From assembly GCA_026770585.1 (NCBI GenBank), contig MU646385.1:562361-572782 (forward strand): a DNA stretch of 10,422 bases. The letters are read 5' to 3'. The notes under the pieces were generated by a model that ran no database searches, was not told the DNA's origin, and worked only from the letters and a program-made list of their open reading frames with translations. Position numbers and translations under genes: made by a program. The stretch's first letter is position 1; every line of letters begins with the position of its first letter. This DNA is from Baffinella frigidus (taxonomy: Eukaryota > Cryptophyceae > Cryptomonadales > Baffinellaceae). Below are positions 5,209 to 10,357 of the stretch, piece by piece.

Positions 5209-5287
5209 TGCCAACCCCGCTAGGACCACAGCAGGGCTGTATAGGTCCTAGGAGGAGGCGGTTTCTTATGAGCGAGGTACCCCTGTA
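5209..5287 (+). mobile_element. PE copy 2, left arm lost
   Basis: Core CTAGGACCACAGCAGGGCTG and a canonical right arm ending GCGAGGTACCCCTGTA. Left of CCAACCCCGC there is exon-flank sequence instead of a TIR. It lies 21 bases after the stop codon of exon copy 3, which puts it in the would-be 3' region. Confidence 0.75.
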
Positions 5288-5304
5288 AGCGCGCTCTCCT
5301 CCCT

Positions 5305-5440
5305 CGCGGGAGCTTCGCGGGAGCTTCTCGGGAGCGTCTCGGGAGAGGCATGAGTGCTCTGTCCAGGGCTGCCTCGCTCATATGGAGGCATGCGCTCTCG
5401 TGTCTCCCCCCCGTGGAGCCGCAACCCCCCTAGGACCCTG
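5305..5440 (+). pseudogene. SGEA-stop relic with diverged PE arm, second block
   Basis: GGGAGCTTCTCGGGAGCG repeats lead to TCG GGA GAG GCA TGA (5339-5353), then TGCTCTGTCCAGGGCTGCCTC and CGCTCATATGGAGGCATG, matching 2990-3076 closely. A further piece at 5414-5443 (GGAGCCGCAACCCCCCTAGG) matches the inner left arm of PE copy 5. The block is a composite of exon end and element arm, duplicated about 2.3 kb from its partner. Confidence 0.5.
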
Positions 5441-5504
5441 CAGTGTGTTCTCCTTCTGGGGAGAGAGGTATGGTTTCTCCCGGCTACCATCCCTAGGCTC
5501 TCTT

Positions 5505-5532
5505 CCCTGCCTAGGTCACTTCCTAGGCAGGG
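5505..5532. repeat. Hairpin CCCTGCCTAGG / CCTAGGCAGGG
   Basis: Perfect 11-bp arms with a six-base loop, followed by GGTCCTAGGCAGG, a third half. It is related to the ends of the family B element (CCTAGGCAG). Confidence 0.8.
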
Positions 5533-5547
5533 AGGGTCCTAGGCAGG

Positions 5548-5592
5548 AACCCTCCCGTGGGCTACGACAGTGGCCGCTTGGGAGAGGCACGA
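5548..5592 (+). pseudogene. Last-exon relic, stop lost
   Basis: AAC CCT CCC GTG GGC TAC ... GGA GAG GCA CGA reads NPPVGYDSGRLGEAR, alignable to YPPVGHAGGYSGEA-stop. The stop position is CGA, one base from TGA. The frame is kept but the Gly/Tyr core is altered. No acceptor is found at the expected place. Confidence 0.45.
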
Positions 5593-5615
5593 ACCCTCTT
5601 TCCTCCTCTTCCTGT

Positions 5616-5685
5616 CTACAGGGCCTATGGTCCTACTGTAGGGTCCTAGGGGGGGGCGGTTTCTGATGAGCGAGGTACCCCTGTA
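5616..5685 (+). mobile_element. PE copy 3, right half
   Basis: Core GGTCCTACTGTAGGGTCC and right arm with CTGATGAGCGAGG, ending CCCCTGTA. The last TA is also the first TA of the next copy, so the two elements are head to head and share one dinucleotide. Confidence 0.85.
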
Positions 5686-5800
5686 CAGGGGTACCTCGCT
5701 CATCAGGAGCCGCAACCCCCTAGGACCCTGCAGTAGGCCTATCTGTCCTACGGTGGTCCTACGGTGGGGCGCGTCTCCTTATGAGCGAGGTGCCCCTGCA
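5684..5800 (-). mobile_element. PE copy 4
   Basis: The left TIR TACAGGGGTACCTCGCTCAT is intact and the right end is GCCCCTGCA. The core is in reverse orientation (CAGTAGGCCTAT). Both arms read AAGGAG/CTCCTT or close to it where other copies have AAGAAA, an example of matched arm change. Confidence 0.9.
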
Positions 5801-5814
5801 GGCTCTCGTGTGTG

Positions 5815-5850
5815 CTGGGGGCGGTTTCTTATGAGCGAGGTACCCCTGTA
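5815..5850. mobile_element. PE solo right arm
   Basis: GGGGGCGGTTTCTTATGAGC through CCCCTGTA with no left arm or core; the break is at CTGG. It is followed by a small CACTTCC/GGAAGTG hairpin (5854-5869). Confidence 0.85.
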
Positions 5851-5932
5851 GGGCACTTCCTTGGAAGTGTAGGGCTCTTCCTAGGTCGCCTGGTTACCTT
5901 CCTGCTGTTGCCAAGGAATCCAGGGGCGCCTC

Positions 5933-5960
5933 GATTACCCCCCTGGATAGGGGGGTAATC
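5933..5960. repeat. Perfect 11-bp hairpin GATTACCCCCC
   Basis: Arms 5933-5943 and 5950-5960 around TGGATA. The word CCTCGATTAC before it resembles the unusual arm of the PE at 9929. Confidence 0.85.
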
Positions 5961-6012
5961 TTTAAGAACATATACGGGTGCTTCGGCACGCGCCGGCAAC
6001 TAGTGCCGATGC

Positions 6013-6117
6013 GAGGACCCTTCCAGGACGAGCCCGCCTCGGGACTGAGTCCAGGACGAGCCCGCCTCGGGCCTGGCTCCAACGTCCTGAGGCGGGCTCG
6101 TCCTGGACTAGGTCCTC
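6013..6117. repeat. Foldback with duplicated arm
   Basis: A perfect 21-bp pair, 6048-6068 with 6089-6109 (CCAGGACGAGCCCGCCTC inside), plus an extra direct copy of the left arm from 6022, and an outer GAGGACC/GGTCCTC pair at 6013 and 6111. It reads as a hairpin element whose left arm was tandemly duplicated. Confidence 0.85.
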
Positions 6118-6171
6118 ACAGCCGGTGTACTCTGGACACGTTTTTGAAACTAGCGTTTTTCTGCGGGGGAC

Positions 6172-6288
6172 TGCAGGGGTACCTCGCTCACAAGAAATCA
6201 AACTCCCCTAGGACCCTGCAGTAGGCCTATGCCTTGGGCCCTATGGTGACCCTCGGGGGGTGGGCGTTTCTTATGAGCGTGCCGTGTA
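6172..6288 (-). mobile_element. PE copy 5
   Basis: Left end TGCAGGGGTACCTCGCTCAC, reverse core GTAGGCCTATGCC, right arm TTTCTTATGAGCG then a short GCCGTGTA in place of AGGTACCCCTGTA. The final TA is shared with the next copy. Confidence 0.88.
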
Positions 6289-6407
6289 CAGGGGTACCTC
6301 GCTCATAAGAAACCGCCCCCCCCCTAGGACCACCGTAGGGCCATAGGCATGGTCCTACTGTAGGGTCCTAGGGGGGGGCGGTTTCTTATGAGCGAGGTGC
6401 CCCTGTA
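6287..6407 (+). mobile_element. PE copy 6, canonical full length
   Basis: 121 bp with both TIRs. The left arm CGCTCATAAGAAACCGCC pairs with GGCGGTTTCTTATGAGCG. The forward core is ACCACCGTAGGG to CTACTGTAGGG. It abuts copy 5 through a single TA. Confidence 0.93.
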
Positions 6408-6689
6408 GGGTCCCCGGATGGTTTGCGCCACCTGGGACATCTGTGAGTTGGCAGATGTATCGGAATCCAATAAATACTCTCGCGTGCAGGGGTGACTCCA
6501 ACATAAGGTCCACACCGCGGGTAGGAGGTGGAGTTAGAATCCATCCGGAAAATGCTCGTATGAGCGGCCGACACGGGGTACAGTAAGTGGCACAATGCGT
6601 AGCATGTGCGGCGCTGACGCTGGTTGTTTGGCAATAAATTATCAATCTCTCTCTCCACACCGCGCGTAGGGTCGTCCTAGCTAGGCCCG
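6408..6689. other. No supported gene
   Basis: Unique sequence between two elements. CCACACCGCGGGTAGG (6511) has a near repeat CCACACCGCGCGTAGG (6655), and GCTCGTATGAGC is a small hairpin. Open frames run through but have no splice-like bounds or recognisable protein motif. Confidence 0.5.
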
Positions 6690-6771
6690 TACAGGGGTAC
6701 CTCGCTCATAAGAAAGCACCGCCCCCCTAGGACCACCATAGGGTCCTATAGGCATAGGCATAGGCCTACTG
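6690..6771 (+). mobile_element. PE copy 7, right half deleted
   Basis: Left arm with AAGAAAGCACCGCC and core ACCACCATAGGGTCC, then GGCATAGGCATAGGCCTACTG straight into the next copy. The same arm variant AAGAAAGCACC occurs in the copy at 7927, of which this is an internally deleted duplicate. Confidence 0.88.
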
Positions 6772-6893
6772 CACAGGGGTACCTCGTTCATAAGAAACCG
6801 CCACCCCCTAGGGCCCTACAGTAGGACCACACCTAGGGCCCTATGGTGGTCCTAGGGGGGGGGGCTGTTTCTTATGAGCGAGGTACCCCTGTA
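6772..6893 (-). mobile_element. PE copy 8
   Basis: Left end CACAGGGGTACCTCGTTCAT (GTTC variant), reverse core CCTACAGTAGGACC, right end GTACCCCTGTA. The GTTC variant and the CCACCCCCTAGGGCCC arm are shared with the copy at 8063. Confidence 0.92.
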
Positions 6894-6910
6894 GGCCTCT
6901 ACGGCGTGGC

Positions 6911-6938
6911 GGACCTTATGTTCGAGTAACCCCTGTAG
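6911..6938. mobile_element. Relic PE right arm
   Basis: GGACCTTATGTTCGAGTAAC followed by CCCTGTAGG resembles CTTATGAGCGAGGTACCCCTGTA with several changes. Confidence 0.5.
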
Positions 6939-7193
6939 GTTGCGCCGTCGTGCGGTCAAATAGGCCCCGTGGGAACAGCACGCACGTACCGGTTTTTTTT
7001 TTTTCAAAGGAAAAGGGTGCAAGAAAAGGGGCTCGGCCAGACCTACGTAGGTTGGGTCGAGGAACTCATCCGTAGATTACACCCACCTCCTCAAGAGTGA
7101 GGTGGGTTGTGGCCTTCGACGTGAGTGTAAATAAAAGCACCAAAGCACCAAAGCACCAAAGCACCAAAGTGACGTGGGACGCTCTCTGAGATT
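6939..7193. repeat. Unique spacer with hairpin and 9-bp tandem repeat
   Basis: A poly-T run (6993-7004) is followed by a perfect ACCCACCTC/GAGGTGGGT hairpin (7081-7107) and four tandem AGCACCAAA units (about 7136-7170). No gene is supported here. Confidence 0.75.
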
Positions 7194-7229
7194 GACAGGG
7201 TTGTCTCGCTCATAAGGAGGCGCACACCC
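7194..7229. mobile_element. Relic PE left arm
   Basis: GACAGGGTTGTCTCGCTCAT then AAGGAGGCGCACACC, a diverged left arm immediately before a full copy. The AAGGAGG version matches the arms at 3040-3060 and 5365-5390. Confidence 0.7.
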
Positions 7230-7230
7230 C

Positions 7231-7351
7231 TACAGGGGTACCTCGCTCATAAGAAACTGCCCCCCTCATAGGACCACCATAGGGCCCTAGGCATAGGCCT
7301 ACCGTAGGGTCCTAGGGGCGGTTGGTTTCTTATGAGCGAGGAACCCCTGTA
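7231..7351 (+). mobile_element. PE copy 9
   Basis: 121 bp, both TIRs, forward core ATAGGGCCCTAGGCATAGG. The right TIR reads GAACCCCTGTA with one change. Confidence 0.93.
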
Positions 7352-7362
7352 GGACCCAACTG

Positions 7363-7484
7363 TACAGGGGTACCTCGCTCATAAGAAACCGCCCCCCCCC
7401 CTAGGACCACCATAGGGCCCTAGGCATGGTCCTACTGTAGGGTCCTAGGGGGTGGCGGTTTCTTGTGGACGAGGTACCCCTGTA
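7363..7484 (+). mobile_element. PE copy 10
   Basis: 122 bp. The left arm is canonical and the right arm is CTTGTGGACGAGG, so here the arms no longer match at four positions. It is separated from copy 9 by 11 bases. Confidence 0.92.
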
Positions 7485-7555
7485 CATTTGAAGCGCCTCC
7501 AGCTCTTGCTTCCACGCGTTGCAGCTTTGCAGGTCTGAAAGCACAGACTTGCAGC

Positions 7556-7578
7556 GTCCGGAGCCATGAGCTCCGGAC
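7556..7578. repeat. Hairpin GTCCGGAGC / GCTCCGGAC
   Basis: Perfect 9-bp arms and CATGA loop. Before it GCAGGTCT and AGACTTGC (about 7529-7553) form another near hairpin. Confidence 0.8.
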
Positions 7579-7580
7579 AG

Positions 7581-7680
7581 TACAGGGGTACCTCGCTCAT
7601 AAGACCCCCCCCCCCCCTAGGAGCACCTTAGGGCCCTAGCTAGGCATAGTCCTACGGTAGGGTCCTAGGCGCGCCAGCAC
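7581..7680 (+). mobile_element. PE copy 11, interrupted
   Basis: Left TIR TACAGGGGTACC and arm, a C run, core GGGCCCTAGCTAGGCATAGTCC, then GGGTCCTAGG breaks into CGCGCCAGCAC. The right arm is missing and a different foldback element follows. Confidence 0.85.
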
Positions 7681-7686
7681 AAAGGG

Positions 7687-7861
7687 TAGCGCGCTGTGCA
7701 GAGAAGTTGGCCACGGGAAATAATGGAAAATCGAGAAATTGGAGCCATTTTGTCAACTTTTGAGAAATTTAGTACCATGGATTTCTCAAAAGTGGACAAG
7801 ATGGCTCCAATTTCCCCAGTTTCCCATTTTCCGGTGGCCAACTTCTCTGCACAGCGCTCTA
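7687..7861. mobile_element. 175-bp foldback element, family D
   Basis: Arms start TAGCGCGCTGTGCAGAGAAG and end in the inverse (CTTCTCTGCACAGCGCTCTA), pairing through AAATTGGAGCCAT and TTTTGAGAAAT to a short centre near 7775. GCACAAA occurs close on both sides (7677-7683 and 7862-7868), a possible target duplication offset by three bases on the left. Because it is palindromic, both strands give a similar open frame (IGAILSTFEK, FSKVDKMAPIS), which is not evidence for a gene. AT-richer than the neighbours, like the element at 984. Confidence 0.88.
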
Positions 7862-7926
7862 GCACAAAATGCAACGTCGCTCGGGGCCACAGGGTCTTCT
7901 CTATCCTGAAGTCACGCCCCGGCCCG

Positions 7927-8047
7927 TACAGGGGTACCTCGCTCATAAGAAAGCACCGCCCCCCTAGGACCACCATAGGGCCCTAGGCATAGCCCTACTG
8001 TAGGGTCCTAGGGGGGGGCGGTTTCTTATGAGCGAGGCACCCCTGTA
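7927..8047 (+). mobile_element. PE copy 12, first of a composite pair
   Basis: 121 bp with the AAGAAAGCACC left arm and a right TIR GGCACCCCTGTA. It is followed by the 15-base spacer GGCATAGGCCTACTG and the next copy. The pair repeats the 6690-6893 arrangement. Confidence 0.93.
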
Positions 8048-8062
8048 GGCATAGGCCTACTG

Positions 8063-8175
8063 TACAGGGGTACCTCGTTCATAAGAAACCGCCACCCCCT
8101 AGGGCCCTACAGTAGGACCATGCCTGGGGCCCTATGGTGGTCCTAGGGGGGGCGGCGGTTTCTTATGAGCGAGGA
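8063..8175 (-). mobile_element. PE copy 13, right end truncated
   Basis: Left end TACAGGGGTACCTCGTTCAT, reverse core CTACAGTAGGACC, right arm TTTCTTATGAGCGAGG and then abruptly ACCTGAAGTCACG. CCTGAAGTCACG also stands just left of the pair at 7905-7916, so the composite is flanked by a 12-base direct repeat. Confidence 0.92.
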
Positions 8176-8495
8176 CCTGAAGTCACGTCCCCCGAACTCC
8201 GCCACAACTTCCCTTTGAGCAGCCTCAAGCGCTCTCGAGGCTAGAAAGGGGACCATTTCAAATGTGGCCACGAAAGGGGACCATTTCAAATGTGGCCACC
8301 ATGTATTCCCATCCGTGAAGGCCTTGCAAGACTAGGACCCACACGCCAAAAAAATCAACCCGCGGTGTCTTGGGATAGCGCTACACGCGCTGAGGCTCGA
8401 GGGGACGCCAGGGCAGTTGGCTTAGCTGGCCGACTCCGCTCTGAGAGAAGAAAGGCGGAGGGCAGAAGACTTGGGCGCGAAGCTGAGAAAAGATC
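8176..8495. repeat. Unique spacer with perfect 28-bp tandem repeat
   Basis: GAAAGGGGACCATTTCAAAT plus TGTGGCCAC is repeated exactly at 8244-8271 and 8272-8299. Downstream an open stretch on the + strand (8290 onward, Arg- and Ala-rich) runs into the next element. It has no recognisable motif and its stop lies in the element, so I do not call it a gene. Confidence 0.8.
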
Positions 8496-8615
8496 TACAG
8501 GGGTACCTCGCTCATAAGAAAACGTCCCCCCCTAGGACCCTACAGTAGGCCTATGCCTAGGGCCCTAAGGTGCTCGTAGGGGGGGTCGGTTTCTTATGAG
8601 CGAGGTACCCCTGTA
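8496..8615 (-). mobile_element. PE copy 14
   Basis: 120 bp, both TIRs intact, reverse core CCTACAGTAGGCCTATGCC. The left arm has AAGAAAACGTCC and the right arm GGTCGGTTTCTT. Confidence 0.93.
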
Positions 8616-8884
8616 CTGCCGGAATGTAGACAGGTTCGAAGAGCCTGTCCCACCTTGGGCTACAAGATGTGTGTCAAGTTTTTAATGCAAGTCGGGAGAG
8701 GACCTACATGTAAAGGAGAGGACCTAAAGGAGAGCCCAAACTCCCACATTCGGGCTCGGCCCAGCCGTCCGTGCTTGCCTGCCCTTCCAGCCACTGGCAC
8801 TGTGACGGCGCTCTAGGACAGTAGGACTGAGAGCCTGACACACGTCCCAGTACTCAACTAGGGGGATCAATCTCTCCCGTATGA
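8616..8884. other. Spacer with short repeats, no gene supported
   Basis: GACAGGTTC/GAGCCTGTC (8629-8649) forms a near hairpin. GAGAGGACCTA occurs twice (about 8696 and 8716). The rest is unrecognised. Confidence 0.5.
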
Positions 8885-8988
8885 TACCCCTTAAGTGACC
8901 AACGGGCGAATAATCGCCCGTGGAAGCCCTAGGCAGGTCCCAGGGCCCTACGGTAGGGCGTATGGGCCTACTGGTCACTTAAGGGATA
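8885..8988 (-). mobile_element. Family C foldback element, copy 1
   Basis: TIRs TACCCCTTAAGTGACC (8885-8900) and GGTCACTTAAGGGATA (8973-8988). Read on the minus strand it matches copy 2 through CCAGTAGGCCCATACGCCC and TACCGTAGGGCCCT. Next to one TIR lies a perfect hairpin, ACGGGCGA ATAA TCGCCCGT (8902-8921). Confidence 0.87.
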
Positions 8989-9015
8989 GGATATAGGCGC
9001 TAGCGGCACGATTCA

Positions 9016-9037
9016 AGTCTAGAGAGCTCTCTAGACT
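9016..9037. repeat. 22-bp perfect palindrome AGTCTAGAGAG…
   Basis: AGTCTAGAGAG followed without spacer by CTCTCTAGACT. GGTCTAGACAG at 9061 is a further related word. TAGCGGCA at 9001 is loosely inverted near 9085-9095, so an older foldback may surround it. Confidence 0.88.
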
Positions 9038-9097
9038 GGAAATTTTCGGCTCTGCCATCCGGTCTAGACAGCGCCGTGAGCTCTTGCCGCCGCTATG

Positions 9098-9214
9098 TGC
9101 AGGGGTACCTTGCTCACACGCGCCTCCTCTTAGGACCCTACAGTAGAGCTATGCGTAGGGCGCTGTGGTGGTCCTAAGGCGGGGGCGCTTTCTTGTGAGC
9201 GAGGTACCCCGGTA
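9098..9214 (-). mobile_element. PE copy 15
   Basis: Left end TGCAGGGGTACCTTGCTCAC, reverse core CCTACAGTAGAGCTATGCG, right arm CTTGTGAGCGAGG and end CCCCGGTA. Both arms carry the same T-to-C change (CTCAC / GTGAG in place of CTCAT / ATGAG). Confidence 0.9.
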
Positions 9215-9220
9215 CATGAA

Positions 9221-9272
9221 CCGGGGTACCTCGCTCACAAGCTCCAAAAAGCTCCAAAAGCTCCAAAAGCTG
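9221..9272. mobile_element. PE solo left arm followed by 10-bp tandem repeat
   Basis: CCGGGGTACCTCGCTCACAA forms a hairpin with the right arm of the previous copy across CATGAA. It shares that copy's CTCAC variant and CCGG change, so it probably arose from it by inverted duplication. Then GCTCCAAAA units are repeated three times. Confidence 0.8.
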
Positions 9273-9379
9273 CATCCTCCGCCGCACCCCTCGGGGTGTA
9301 CTCGGGCTAGAGCCCCTACGTTCTGGGGATACTACCCCGTGTAGGATGACCGGAGTGACTTTACACAAGTCACGTCCGC

Positions 9380-9484
9380 TATCCCTTAAGTGACCAGTAG
9401 GCTCATACGCCCTACCGTAGGGCCCTAGGACCTGCCTAGGACCTCTTGGCAGTCAACTTTGACTGCCTGGCCACTTGAGGGATA
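9380..9484 (+). mobile_element. Family C foldback element, copy 2
   Basis: TIRs TATCCCTTAAGTGACCAG (9380-9397) and CTGGCCACTTGAGGGATA (9467-9484). The interior matches the reverse of copy 1 through CATACGCCCTACCGTAGGGC. At the place of copy 1's hairpin it has a different one, GGCAGTCAA with TTGACTGCC-like pairing (about 9448-9467). Confidence 0.87.
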
Positions 9485-9505
9485 AGGAGATACCCTTCCG
9501 ACAGA

Positions 9506-9625
9506 TAAAGGGGTACCTCGCTCATAAGAAACCGACCCCCCCTAGGACCCTACAGTAAGCCTGTGCCTAGGGCCCTATGGTGGTCCTAGGGGGGGTGCGG
9601 TTTCTTATGAGCGAGGTACACCTGC
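9506..9625 (-). mobile_element. PE copy 16
   Basis: The left TIR starts TAAAGGGGTACC (C to A) and the right ends GTACACCTGCA, so both outer tips are altered. Reverse core CTACAGTAAGCCTGTGCC. Confidence 0.9.
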
Positions 9626-9636
9626 ACGTCTCGTCC

Positions 9637-9745
9637 TACAGGGGTACCTCGCTCATAAGAAACGACCACCCCCCTAGGACCACCATAGGGCCCTACTGTA
9701 GGGTCCTAGGGGGAGTTGGTTTCTTATGAGCGAGGTACCCCTGTA
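9637..9745 (+). mobile_element. PE copy 17, short core
   Basis: 109 bp. ATAGGGCCCTACTGTAGGG lacks the central AGGCATAGGCCT segment, so the core became a near-perfect palindrome. TIRs are intact on both sides. Confidence 0.93.
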
Positions 9746-9795
9746 CCTCTCCACGTGGCGTGCGACAGTCGTGTTTGCCCACATGATAAACCTTT

Positions 9796-9859
9796 AGGTC
9801 CTTTAGGTTCTTCGAGCTCCCAACATAGGCGGACACCGGAACTGGTTCTGTAGAAAGGC
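9796..9859. repeat. Left arm of a long inverted repeat enclosing three elements
   Basis: The first 48 bases (starting AGGTCCTTTAGGTTCTTCG) are the reverse complement of 10375-10422 with one mismatch, and pairing goes on with changes through TGTAGAAAGG. The partner arm runs into the right edge of the window, so the true end may lie beyond. Confidence 0.9.
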
Positions 9860-9928
9860 CATGCTTCCTGTCGGATCACATCAAGCCCCCCTGTACAGAG
9901 CATCGCCTGCTCCCCCCCCGCACCAGAC

Positions 9929-10049
9929 TACAGGGGTACCTCGATTACAAGAAAACGCCTCCCCGTAGGACCCTACGGTAGGCCTATGCCTAGGGCCCTA
10001 TGGTCGTCCTAGGGGGGTGACGTTTTCTTGTAATCGAGGTACCCCTGTA
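9929..10049 (-). mobile_element. PE copy 18 with matched arm variant
   Basis: 121 bp, TIRs TACAGGGGTACC/GGTACCCCTGTA. The arm word is TCGATTACAAG on the left and CTTGTAATCGA on the right, where other copies have TCGCTCATAAG. All three substitutions are mirrored, so the hairpin stays perfect. Confidence 0.94.
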
Positions 10050-10094
10050 CACGACGCGCCCTTTATTGACAACAGGGGGGCGAACGCCCCCCCC

Positions 10095-10210
10095 TACAGG
10101 GGTACCTCGCTCATGAGAAACCGCCGCCCCCTAGGACCCTACAGGAGGCCTATGCCTAGGGCCCTATGGTGGTCCCTAGGGGGAGGGGGGGGGTCTCATG
10201 GGCGAGGTAC
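10095..10210 (-). mobile_element. PE copy 19, right tip lost
   Basis: Left TIR intact with CGCTCATGAGAAACCGCC, reverse core AGGCCTATGCCTAGGGCCC, right arm decays to GGTCTCATGGGCGAGGTAC. It then meets the next copy at ATGTACCTCG. Confidence 0.88.
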
Positions 10211-10319
10211 ATGTACCTCGGCCCTCCCCACCTGGAGGGCCACCGTAAGGCCCTGGGTATCTTCCAGTATGTAGGGTCCTAGCTAGGGGGAGGTGTCTTA
10301 TGACAGAGGTTCTCCTGTT
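10211..10319 (+). mobile_element. PE copy 20, diverged
   Basis: ATGTACCTCGGCC, core GGCCACCGTAAGGCCCTGGG and GTAGGGTCCTAGC, right arm TGTCTTATGACAGAGG ending CTCCTGT. The outer TACAGGGG is lost on the left, opposite the loss in the preceding copy. Confidence 0.78.
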
Positions 10320-10357
10320 CTGGACGTTGCTAGATCACATGTGAGGGCCGTCTCAGG

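Noticed and set aside
5666-5851. Recurring open frame MSEVPLYRGTSLIR and relatives (also near 6355, 7665, 10017) as a protein family
   Set aside because: The string is the translation of GCGAGGTACCCCTGTACAGGGG and similar element arms. It appears wherever copies lie, in both directions, and has no independent start, domain or codon signature.
7665-7986. Overlapping open frames on both strands with ILSTFEK and DKMAPIS
   Set aside because: Both come from one palindromic foldback element; similar peptides on the two strands are a consequence of symmetry.
8290-8517. Arg/Ala-rich open frame on the plus strand
   Set aside because: Starts within a 28-bp tandem repeat and ends inside an element arm; no splice edges, motif or codon evidence.
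4987-10319. CRISPR array or integron attC-like series, because of many similar palindromic repeats
   Set aside because: Spacing is irregular, repeats are about 120 bp in both orientations with TA ends, and the context is eukaryotic; a MITE-like family explains it better.
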